Of a stretch of 12,479 nucleotides of DNA, positions 7,468-12,479 are shown in pieces (the stretch's first letter is position 1; each line of letters starts with the position of its first letter). The stretch spans positions 1 to 12,479 of the forward strand of contig JAQVNT010000021.1 in the NCBI GenBank assembly GCA_028702975.1, given 5' to 3'. A program made the position numbers and the translations under genes. The DNA is from Candidatus Delongbacteria bacterium (GTDB taxonomy: Bacteria > UBA4055). The notes beneath the pieces are model-generated. The model did no database searches. It was not told where the DNA came from and was given only the letters and a program-made list of their open reading frames with translations.

Positions 7468-8462
7468 GCCGCTGCAATATCCTCCCCTCTGCTTGTGCGG
7501 AAAACCACCGGAAAGTCGGATTTTGAAAAATATCTGTAGAATTTTAACGAAAATTCATCTGAAAGAGGGGTGAATCCGCCTTCGGAAATACCGTGATATT
7601 TGATGAGATTAAGTTTTGAGGGAAGGGTCGAAAGAAGTATTTTAAGTTCTTCCGCATGTCTTTCCGAGTCGTTAACGCCTTTCATAAGTATATATTCAAA
7701 GACCACTTTCCTGTTCGATCTGCGTGCATATTCTTTCAGTACCTGAAAAAGTTCTTTAAGAGGATATATTCTGTTGCCGGGCATAAGTCTGCTCCTCTCA
7801 TTATCGAAAGGATTGTGCAGTGAGACTGCGAGTTTGTATCTTACATCTTCTGCGATGTACTTTTTTAGGCCGTCAATGTGCCCGAAAGTTGAGATTGTGA
7901 TCTTCCTTTTGCCGATAGCCAGCCCCGAATCGTCAGATATGATGTCCGCGCTTTTAATCACCTCGTCATAGTTGTCAAAAGGTTCACCCATGCCCATATA
8001 AACCACATTAGTTATCCTTTTACCGCAGAATTCAGACGCCGCGATGACCTGACCTACAATTTCTGAAGCTTCAAGATCTCTTTTGAATCCTGATTTTCCC
8101 GTTGCGCAGAAAGAGCAGTTGAACCTGCATCCTGCCTGAGATGATATGCAGAGCGTCAGCCTTTCTTTTTCCGGTATTATTACGCATTCAACAAAATTGT
8201 CGTCATAAAGTTTTATCAGCAGCTTTTCAGTTCCGTCAGCGCTTTTTGCCGCGCTATCGATGCTGACAGGCAGTATGCAGAATTCAGATCTCATACCGTT
8301 CCGCAGTTTCAGCGGGAGGTCGCTCATAAGATCAATGTCTGTGATCCCTTTTTTGTAAAGCCAAGACCAAACTTGTTTTGCGGAATATTTTTTGCCTCCG
8401 GCTTTTTCAACAATAGCGCAGAGTTCGTCAAATCTGTAGCCGAGGAGAGATCTTTTCCGCAT
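7422..8462 (-). CDS. rlmN: Dual-specificity RNA methyltransferase RlmN (23S rRNA A2503 / tRNA A37)
   Basis: 346 residues, normal for the family. RlmN is a radical-SAM enzyme that methylates C2 of A2503 in 23S rRNA and of A37 in some tRNAs. The 4Fe-4S cysteines are C112, C116 and C119 in GCRFNCSFCATG. The two mechanism cysteines align with C105 (LCISSQ) and C333 (ACGQL near the C-terminus). GMGEPFDNYDEV (157-168) is the SAM-binding GGE-like motif, and TSRGEDIAAACGQL (323-336) is the conserved tail. The ATG lies 5 nt after the stop of the upstream zinc-ribbon gene with only a weak ribosome site, which suggests coupled translation. It is the fourth gene of the operon. Confidence 0.97.
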   Translation of the reverse strand: MRKRSLLGYRFDELCAIVEKAGGKKYSAKQVWSWLYKKGITDIDLMSDLPLKLRNGMRSEFCILPVSIDSAAKSADGTEKLLIKLYDDNFVECVIIPEKERLTLCISSQAGCRFNCSFCATGKSGFKRDLEASEIVGQVIAASEFCGKRITNVVYMGMGEPFDNYDEVIKSADIISDDSGLAIGKRKITISTFGHIDGLKKYIAEDVRYKLAVSLHNPFDNERSRLMPGNRIYPLKELFQVLKEYARRSNRKVVFEYILMKGVNDSERHAEELKILLSTLPSKLNLIKYHGISEGGFTPLSDEFSLKFYRYFSKSDFPVVFRTSRGEDIAAACGQLSAAKITEKPL

Positions 8463-8467
8463 AAATA

Positions 8468-9466
8468 CTATTTCTTCTTTTTTGTGGCTTTAGGTTTAGG
8501 CTTTTGTTCGGGCACAGCCTTTTTTACCGGTTTTGCCGCTGTCTTTGTTTTGGGCTTAGGTTCAGGTTTCGGTTTAGGTATAGCTTTTGTTACCGGTTTA
8601 GCTTTCGCCTTAGGTTCAGTAATTGTTTTGACAGGTTCCGGCTGAGATTTTTTCTTGGGCTTTGCCGCAGCTATTTTTACTTCCGGTTTTATTTCCTCTT
8701 TCGGAAGTTCTTTTTTCTCCGGTACCGCCGCAGCTTTTTTCTCAGCTTTAGGAGGAGCGAGCATTTCAATATCCACAAGGATCCTTCCGCAGCCTTCGCA
8801 GATATTATAATCGTCCTTGAGCTTTATTTTCTGCTGGAGCTGGTAAGGGATATGGATCTTACATCCGTTGCAAAGGCCTTCTTCCGTCACGAAAGTTATA
8901 GCTATTCCGTTCCTGATCTTCATTATACGGTTGTAGTGGTTCAGGAAAGGAATTCTGACAAGTTTCTCGATCTGATCTTTCTTTTTTAAGAGTTTTTCAA
9001 GATTTGTTCTTGTCGATTTTTCTATCTCGAGCTTCTTTTTGTTTTCAGATCTGATGATCTTTTCGATCTTCAATATGTTTTTGTCAATAGTCGCGATCTC
9101 AAGAATAATGCTCTCGATCTCTATCGAAAATTCACTTACTCTTTCTTCGAAAACCTCTACTGCTTTCTCAAGTTTTTTTACTTCTCTCTTAATATGCTCT
9201 TTCTTGGTTTTTTTGTCGTTGTCCAGGTCGATCTGCTTCTGGTCAAGAATTCTTCTGTGGTCAAGGATATCGGCGTCATAATTATCTTTATCTTCCTGAA
9301 GTTCACGCTGTCTTCTGATAAGTTTGACCCTTTTGATCGCCATTTCCTCTATCTCGTGTTTCATTCTGGAAATATGACTGTCCATATTTCTCTCTTCGCT
9401 TGTAAGCTGATAGATCTCGTTATCCAGCTTCTGCAGATCTACAAGCCATTTCAAATCTTCGAACAT
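8468..9466 (-). CDS. Coiled-coil C4 zinc-ribbon protein (DUF164 family) with a Lys/Pro/Ala-rich tail
   Basis: 332 residues. Residues 1-175 are almost entirely charged heptad-like helix (KLDNEIYQLTSEERNMDSHI onwards), a long coiled-coil hairpin. Residues 195-230 form a C4 zinc ribbon: C199-xx-C202 (CNGC) and C223-xx-C226 (CEGC). This architecture matches the DUF164/zf-RING_7 family, whose characterised members (Helicobacter FlgZ/HP0958, Chlamydia CT398) act as chaperone-like or RNA-binding scaffold proteins. Its role here is not known. Unusual: the family normally ends soon after the ribbon at about 240 residues, whereas this protein adds about 95 residues (238-332) of Lys, Pro and Ala repeats such as KPKPEPKPKTKTAAKPVKKA. 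The ATG has AGGAG 6 nt upstream. It begins 22 nt after the cytidine deaminase stop; rlmN follows by 5 nt. Confidence 0.88.
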   Translation of the reverse strand: MFEDLKWLVDLQKLDNEIYQLTSEERNMDSHISRMKHEIEEMAIKRVKLIRRQRELQEDKDNYDADILDHRRILDQKQIDLDNDKKTKKEHIKREVKKLEKAVEVFEERVSEFSIEIESIILEIATIDKNILKIEKIIRSENKKKLEIEKSTRTNLEKLLKKKDQIEKLVRIPFLNHYNRIMKIRNGIAITFVTEEGLCNGCKIHIPYQLQQKIKLKDDYNICEGCGRILVDIEMLAPPKAEKKAAAVPEKKELPKEEIKPEVKIAAAKPKKKSQPEPVKTITEPKAKAKPVTKAIPKPKPEPKPKTKTAAKPVKKAVPEQKPKPKATKKKK

Positions 9467-9488
9467 AAAACACTCCTGTATTTTAACA

Positions 9489-9896
9489 TTATTTAAGTTT
9501 ACTTAAGCCGAACGGATACTTCAAAAGTTCGGAGATGTCTTCGGCTGCGGAACTTCCTTTTACATTGGTCATGATCACTTCGATATCGGGAGCGTAGTCG
9601 TACAGCAGCTGCCTGCATGCTCCGCATGGAGAAACGGGTCCGGGCGTGTCTGCCGTAATCAGGATCGCCTTGAATTCCCTTTCGCCCGCGCATAGAGCTC
9701 CCGCCAGTGCATTTCTTTCTGCGCACATGGTCAGTCCGTAGGATGAAGATTCGATATTACAGCCGGAATAGATATCGCCATTATTCGTTAAGACCGCCGC
9801 GCCTACCTTGAATTTCGAATAGAATGCGCAGGCATTTTCTCTTGCTGCTCCTGCTGACGCAAAAAGTCTGTCGAAGTCTTCCTTGGATGTTCTCAT
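9489..9896 (-). CDS. cdd: Cytidine deaminase
   Basis: 135 residues, the size of the tetrameric (short) cytidine deaminases, which convert cytidine and deoxycytidine to uridine and deoxyuridine in pyrimidine salvage. The zinc site is complete: C58-A-E60 (MCAERNA, with E60 the proton shuttle) and P90-C91-G-A-C94-R (PCGACRQ). The substrate-binding stretch FKVGAAV (29-35) and GCNIESSSYGLTMCAERN (45-62) are conserved. The start ATG overlaps the TGA stop of the upstream transglycosylase (ATGA), with little ribosome site of its own, so translation is probably coupled. Confidence 0.96.
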   Translation of the reverse strand: MRTSKEDFDRLFASAGAARENACAFYSKFKVGAAVLTNNGDIYSGCNIESSSYGLTMCAERNALAGALCAGEREFKAILITADTPGPVSPCGACRQLLYDYAPDIEVIMTNVKGSSAAEDISELLKYPFGLSKLK

Positions 9897-11014
9897 CTTA
9901 TTATTCTCAATTTCTGGCCTGCTGTCACTTCCGCCGTTTCCGTTCCCGAAGAAAGTATGATGATCTTAAGATCGTTAATTTCGGCGATCTTTCTCCAGTC
10001 CGTCCTGAATCTGAAAGCTATGCTTTCTATATTGTCATTGAATTTTACCTCATAAATATCTTCTAATATGTTCATCCCGCTTTGTGAAGTATCTGTATCC
10101 GATCCTGCAAGGTAGTTGTTTTCTTTGAGATCGGAGATCAGCCTGTATGACCTTCCCTCAGGGAGGATCAATTCAGCTGAAGTATATTTACTTATGCTAC
10201 CGCCGTCTTTGTAGCTTCCGAAATTAATGTGCGGATTGTTTTTGTAAAGCTCTCTGTAGGATATGCCCGCCAATTCGCAGATCTTTGAGAACGGAAGGTC
10301 TTGAGAACCCACTACTATCGTGCAGGTCTCGTGATCAAATGCAGCTTCAAATTCATTTTCTGAAAAACCGAAGGTTTCCGGATCTGAAAGTAAAAGTTTA
10401 TAAATGATGATCTTTTCCACATAGAGCTCGGTTTCGCTGTTTGAACGGGATGACCAGAAGTCCCCGCTTTTCTGATTCTCAAGGGTAGTCCTGACATTGT
10501 AATCTCCGTTATTGTATGCCGCCAGAACAAGGAAAGGGTCATCGGGGAATATATCCGACAGCATTCGTAAGTGTTCAGCAGCAGCCATGGCGGACTTTTC
10601 GGGATGGTTCCTTTCGTCTATAAAGCTGTCCACCCTGAGACCGTACATTTTTCCTGTTGCGGGCATGAGCTGCCACAATCCGGAGGCCTGAGCAGGCGAA
10701 AGCGCTCTCGGGTTGAACTCGGATTCGACCGGTATTATGTACGCAAGATCGGGATGTACGCCGAATTCCGACAGGATTCTTTTTGCCTGAGGCAGATAAC
10801 CGTTCTGAACATCTATGAGGTTCTGGAAAAAACCCCTCCTGTCATGCGTGAAGATATTAAAAGCCTTCTGCAATCTTTCTCTCACATCATATTTTTCAAG
10901 AGGAACTTCTTTTCCGGCGAAAATAATTTTATCCGGCAGTCTGAAGACTTCTGCGGAAAGAACATTTAGAACAAGGAGGATCAGTGCTATAGATTTTAAT
11001 GATTTACCTGTGAT
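9893..11014 (-). CDS. Periplasmic lytic transglycosylase (SLT/GH23, MltD-like) with C-terminal LysM; probable AUC start
   Basis: Cleaves peptidoglycan glycan strands in the periplasm. The GH23 domain is clear: VESEFNP with catalytic Glu (residue 97, counting from 11014), SPAQASGLWQLMPATGKMYGL (about 106-126) and AAYNNG (165-170). A LysM-like peptidoglycan-binding domain (321-373) begins YEVKFNDNIESIAFRF and ends GQKLRI. Start problem: the first ATG/GTG/TTG in frame is a GTG at 10885, with no ribosome site and no signal peptide. The frame stays open upstream to a TAA at 11033-11035 and encodes a textbook signal peptide (KSLKSIALILLVLNVLSA, then E). The only ribosome site is GGGGAG at 11021-11026, followed by AAG ATC ATC. 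I therefore place the start at the second ATC (11014), which gives a 21-residue signal peptide; ATC at 11017 is the alternative. First gene of the five-gene operon. Confidence 0.85.
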   Translation of the reverse strand: MTGKSLKSIALILLVLNVLSAEVFRLPDKIIFAGKEVPLEKYDVRERLQKAFNIFTHDRRGFFQNLIDVQNGYLPQAKRILSEFGVHPDLAYIIPVESEFNPRALSPAQASGLWQLMPATGKMYGLRVDSFIDERNHPEKSAMAAAEHLRMLSDIFPDDPFLVLAAYNNGDYNVRTTLENQKSGDFWSSRSNSETELYVEKIIIYKLLLSDPETFGFSENEFEAAFDHETCTIVVGSQDLPFSKICELAGISYRELYKNNPHINFGSYKDGGSISKYTSAELILPEGRSYRLISDLKENNYLAGSDTDTSQSGMNILEDIYEVKFNDNIESIAFRFRTDWRKIAEINDLKIIILSSGTETAEVTAGQKLRIIR

Positions 11015-11046
11015 GATCTTCTCCCCTGCAAGTTAAACAACCTTAT

Positions 11047-11075
11047 AATATAACAAAAAAGCGAGCCAAAACCAA
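11047..11075 (-). promoter_or_regulatory. Promoter of the transglycosylase-cdd-zinc ribbon-rlmN-barrel operon
   Basis: On the minus strand TTGGTT (11070-11075), 17 bp, then TATATT (11047-11052). The predicted start near 11040 leaves only about 15 nt before the GGGGAG ribosome site, which fits translation beginning near 11014 rather than at the GTG at 10885. The -35 box matches the consensus at only three positions. No other promoter is obvious before the end of the operon at 5692. Confidence 0.45.
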
Positions 11076-11101
11076 ATGAAATATAAGCACTTTCATTTTG
11101 G
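11072..11101. repeat. Imperfect inverted repeat in the divergent region upstream of NAD kinase
   Basis: CCAAATGAAA (11072-11081) faces TTTCATTTTGG (11091-11101): an 8-bp perfect core, AAATGAAA/TTTCATTT, extended by CC/GG around one extra T, with a 9-nt spacer. It overlaps the -35 box of the leftward operon promoter and lies about 44 bp before the NAD kinase ATG, so a regulator-binding site acting on either gene is possible. It cannot be a useful terminator because both flanking genes point away from it. The NAD kinase promoter is not clear: TATAGT (11119-11124) is the best -10 candidate, without a good -35. Confidence 0.35.
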
Positions 11102-11144
11102 GAAAAACTTGATTAAATTATAGTAAATATTCGAGGGCTGAACG

Positions 11145-12014
11145 ATGAAATACGGTATAATCGACAATCTTAAAAGCGATCACAGCGCTGAAAATTTGAA
11201 GACTTTTTTTACCGAACTCAAAAGAACAGGACTAGATTTTATTATAAATAAAAACAGCGATTATACTTCACAATTATCATTTCCAGTAAAAGAAAAAAAA
11301 GTTCTGATCGAAGAGTCCGATGTCATAATTGTTCTCGGCGGGGACGGATCGATGCTGGAGACCGCACATTTTGCGGCTGAACTCTCAAAACCTTTCCTTG
11401 GAGTGAACTACGGCAAACTCGGATTTCTTGCGGATGTCAAGGAGAACGAGATATCTGACAGGATACTCATGATCGAAAAGGGTGAATATTTTATCGAGGA
11501 AAGGATAATGCTCGAGGCCGAAACCGGCGGAAGGAAGATGTATGCGCTCAATGATATTGTTCTCGACAGAGGCTATTCGCAGAGGGTACTTAAAGCCGCG
11601 GTAAGCATAAACGGGAAATTCTTCACGACCTACACTTCGGACGGAGTCATAATATCCACACCCACAGGCTCGACTGCATACAACATGTCGGCTCACGGGC
11701 CGATACTCCAGCCGGGCGTGCCGGCTTTCGTGATCACGGCCATGTCCCCGCACGCACTTGCGATGAGGCCCATAGTTGTTCCCGACGACTCGGTCATATC
11801 CATTACCGCAGAAAGCAACTATAAAGAGATCATGCTCTCAAGCGACGGTCAGGAAAGTCTTACGATCCCGTCAGGCTCGGTTATTTCTGTAAAGAAAGCA
11901 CCTATCACATCCAAATTTATTAAATTCCACGACAGCGACTACTACCATCTACTGCGCGAAAAGCTCGGATGGGGAGGGTTCAAGGAAAGGGTCTCGAAAC
12001 AGGAAAATCAGTAA
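11145..12014 (+). CDS. nadK: NAD kinase (ATP-NAD kinase)
   Basis: 289 residues, the normal length. It phosphorylates NAD to NADP in the cytoplasm. The signature GGDGS is at residues 65-69 (VIIVLGGDGSMLETA), followed by GVNYGKLGFLADV (86-98), the ND pair N136-D137 (ALNDIVLDRG) and the glycine/threonine-rich nucleotide loop TSDGVIISTPTGSTAYNMSA (164-183), then SPHALAMRPIVVPDDS (201-216). GAGGG lies 7 nt before the ATG. It is divergent from the transglycosylase operon. The tRNA-Asn promoter begins 9 nt after its stop codon and there is no terminator in between, so its transcripts probably read into the tRNA gene and end at the terminator at 12150-12172. Confidence 0.97.
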   Translation: MKYGIIDNLKSDHSAENLKTFFTELKRTGLDFIINKNSDYTSQLSFPVKEKKVLIEESDVIIVLGGDGSMLETAHFAAELSKPFLGVNYGKLGFLADVKENEISDRILMIEKGEYFIEERIMLEAETGGRKMYALNDIVLDRGYSQRVLKAAVSINGKFFTTYTSDGVIISTPTGSTAYNMSAHGPILQPGVPAFVITAMSPHALAMRPIVVPDDSVISITAESNYKEIMLSSDGQESLTIPSGSVISVKKAPITSKFIKFHDSDYYHLLREKLGWGGFKERVSKQENQ

Positions 12015-12022
12015 AATTTCAG

Positions 12023-12051
12023 TTGACAACTATTTTGCGATTTGGTATATT
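12023..12051 (+). promoter_or_regulatory. tRNA-Asn promoter
   Basis: TTGACA (12023-12028), exactly 17 bp, then TATATT (12046-12051): a perfect -35 and a near-consensus -10. Transcription should start near 12058, leaving a 5' trailer of about 12 nt before the mature tRNA for RNase P to remove. Confidence 0.85.
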
Positions 12052-12069
12052 TAGCGCTTGTCAAAAGAC

Positions 12070-12142
12070 GGGAGCTTAGCTCAGTCGGTAGAGCAACTGG
12101 CTGTTAACCAGTTTGTCGGGGGTTCGAGTCCCTCATCTCCCG
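12070..12142 (+). tRNA. tRNA-Asn (anticodon GTT)
   Basis: 73 nt folding as a standard cloverleaf: acceptor GGGAGCT/ATCTCCC, T8-A9, D stem GCTC/GAGC with an 8-nt loop, anticodon stem ACTGG/CCAGT with loop CTGTTAA (anticodon GTT at 12103-12105), 5-nt variable region, T stem GGGGG/CCCTC with loop TTCGAGT, discriminator G. Asparagine follows from the anticodon. CCA is not encoded (G73 is followed by CAA), so it must be added after transcription. One acceptor pair is a mismatch, C6 (12075) with U67 (12136). The gene has its own promoter and terminator and forms a single-gene unit. Confidence 0.95.
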
Positions 12143-12149
12143 CAAAAAG

Positions 12150-12172
12150 CCGCAGATCACTGCGGTTTTTTT
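12150..12172 (+). terminator. Rho-independent terminator after tRNA-Asn
   Basis: CCGCAG (12150-12155), loop ATCA, CTGCGG (12160-12165), then seven T residues (12166-12172). The stem is perfect, and a run of five A residues upstream (12144-12148) can extend pairing with the T-tract. It starts 8 nt after the mature tRNA end. Confidence 0.92.
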
Positions 12173-12181
12173 ATTTTCCAC

Positions 12182-12210
12182 TTGACTTATACGATGCCTT
12201 ATCGTATATT
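12182..12210 (+). promoter_or_regulatory. vapBC promoter, predicted to give a leaderless mRNA
   Basis: TTGACT (12182-12187), 17 bp, TATATT (12205-12210): near-consensus. The -10 box ends six bases before the vapB ATG at 12217, so the expected transcription start coincides with the A of the start codon. No Shine-Dalgarno is present (the bases before the ATG are TATTGTTTCT). Confidence 0.8.
12188..12208. promoter_or_regulatory. Palindromic operator in the vapBC promoter
   Basis: Perfect 8-bp inverted repeat: TATACGAT (12188-12195) and ATCGTATA (12201-12208) separated by GCCTT. It fills the spacer between the -35 and -10 boxes and covers most of the -10, the usual position of the site where a VapB-VapC complex binds and represses its own operon. 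Binding by this pair is inferred from position and symmetry. Confidence 0.7.
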
Positions 12211-12216
12211 GTTTCT

Positions 12217-12423
12217 ATGAAGGTAACAGCGATAATACAAGATAAGCTTATTGAAGAAGTCATGGCAAAGACGAAAGCGAAAAATATTACTGAATCTCTT
12301 AAGACTGCTTTAACAGAATGGCTCAGAATGCAGAAGATAAAAGAACTTAACTTGCAGGTAGCCGAGAGTCCTCTTGATTTCAAATACGGAGCCGAAGAGT
12401 TAAGGGATCTTAACAGGAAATGA
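12217..12423 (+). CDS. vapB: VapB-type antitoxin
   Basis: 68 residues. The N-terminus MKVTAIIQDKLIEEVMAKT, followed by ITESLKTALTEWLRMQ, is the short beta-strand plus two helices of VapB-like DNA-binding antitoxins. The C-terminal part (about 45-68, ESPLDFKYGAEELRDLNRK) would wrap the toxin. An open frame continues upstream to 12058, but that stretch is translated tRNA and terminator sequence, so the ATG at 12217 is the real start. It should neutralise the PIN-domain RNase encoded next and autoregulate through the palindrome at 12188-12208. Its TGA stop overlaps the ATG of the toxin gene (ATGA), the standard coupling for such modules. Confidence 0.87.
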   Translation: MKVTAIIQDKLIEEVMAKTKAKNITESLKTALTEWLRMQKIKELNLQVAESPLDFKYGAEELRDLNRK

Positions 12424-12479
12424 TCATTGCCGACACTTCAATATGGATCGAATTTTTAAGGAATAGGCTTAAAGACCAT
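12420..12479 (+). CDS. vapC: VapC-type PIN-domain toxin, N-terminal fragment cut by window edge
   Basis: Only 20 codons are present (MIIADTSIWIEFLRNRLKDH). The opening MIIADTSIWIEFLR is the first beta-strand and helix of the PIN domain, with D5 as the first magnesium-binding acidic residue of the active site. VapC proteins are ribonucleases, often cutting initiator tRNA or 23S rRNA; the target of this one cannot be known from the fragment. The ATG overlaps the vapB stop by 4 nt (ATGA). Confidence 0.88.
   Translation, partial: MIIADTSIWIEFLRNRLKDH

Noticed and set aside
8504..8989. Plus-strand frame rich in Phe, Arg, Cys and Leu
   Set aside because: It is the antisense reading of the Lys/Pro/Ala-rich tail and zinc ribbon. 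The odd composition comes from the complementary codons, and there is no ribosome site or family match.
12058..12423. Long open frame that would give vapB an extra 53-residue N-terminus
   Set aside because: The extra residues are translation of the tRNA-Asn gene, its terminator and the vapB promoter. The VapB domain begins at ATG 12217.
1..12479. CRISPR array, insertion sequence, prophage or rRNA genes
   Set aside because: No regularly spaced repeats, transposase or integrase motifs, terminal inverted repeats or rRNA-like stretches were seen on either strand.

Overview
The window reads as chromosomal DNA of a Gram-negative (diderm), probably anaerobic bacterium. A periplasmic lytic transglycosylase and a secreted, tyrosine-rich beta-strand protein imply an outer membrane. 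A two-subunit B12-dependent methylmalonyl-CoA mutase implies propionate/succinate interconversion. A one-piece phosphoglycerate kinase-triosephosphate isomerase fusion is best known from Thermotogales, but the rest of the window does not look especially Thermotoga-like. I cannot place the organism; an FCB-related or candidate-phylum lineage is a guess. Base composition is moderate to slightly AT-rich, and at least two genes appear to start with TTG or GTG.

Region by region. (1) 1-2360, minus strand: mutA (small subunit, TTG start) followed 21 nt later by mutB (large subunit, cut by the window edge), with a possible promoter upstream of mutA. (2) 2393-3539, minus strand: an ECF sigma factor followed by its zinc-finger, membrane-anchored anti-sigma factor. 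(3) 3540-3714: a divergent control region with a good promoter for the glycolytic gene and a 13-bp inverted repeat that puts the same word in the leader of both divergent transcripts. (4) 3715-5691, plus strand: the pgk-tpi fusion. Its stop codon abuts the stop codon of the convergent operon. (5) 5692-11075, minus strand: a tight five-gene operon, in transcription order: lytic transglycosylase with LysM, cytidine deaminase, coiled-coil zinc-ribbon protein with a Lys/Pro/Ala tail, rlmN, and a predicted outer-membrane beta-barrel protein. (6) 11145-12479, plus strand: NAD kinase, tRNA-Asn with its own consensus promoter and terminator, then a vapBC toxin-antitoxin module cut by the right edge.

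Most genes are housekeeping. The features most worth a second look are: the lytic transglycosylase, whose signal peptide is clearly encoded but whose frame has no ATG/GTG/TTG start, leaving an AUC codon after a good Shine-Dalgarno; the vapBC promoter, which predicts a leaderless mRNA and has a perfect palindrome between its -35 and -10 boxes; a cysteine cluster inserted in MutA; the histone-like tail on the zinc-ribbon protein; and the repeated use of TATATT as the -10 box. I did not find a clearly new multi-gene system.
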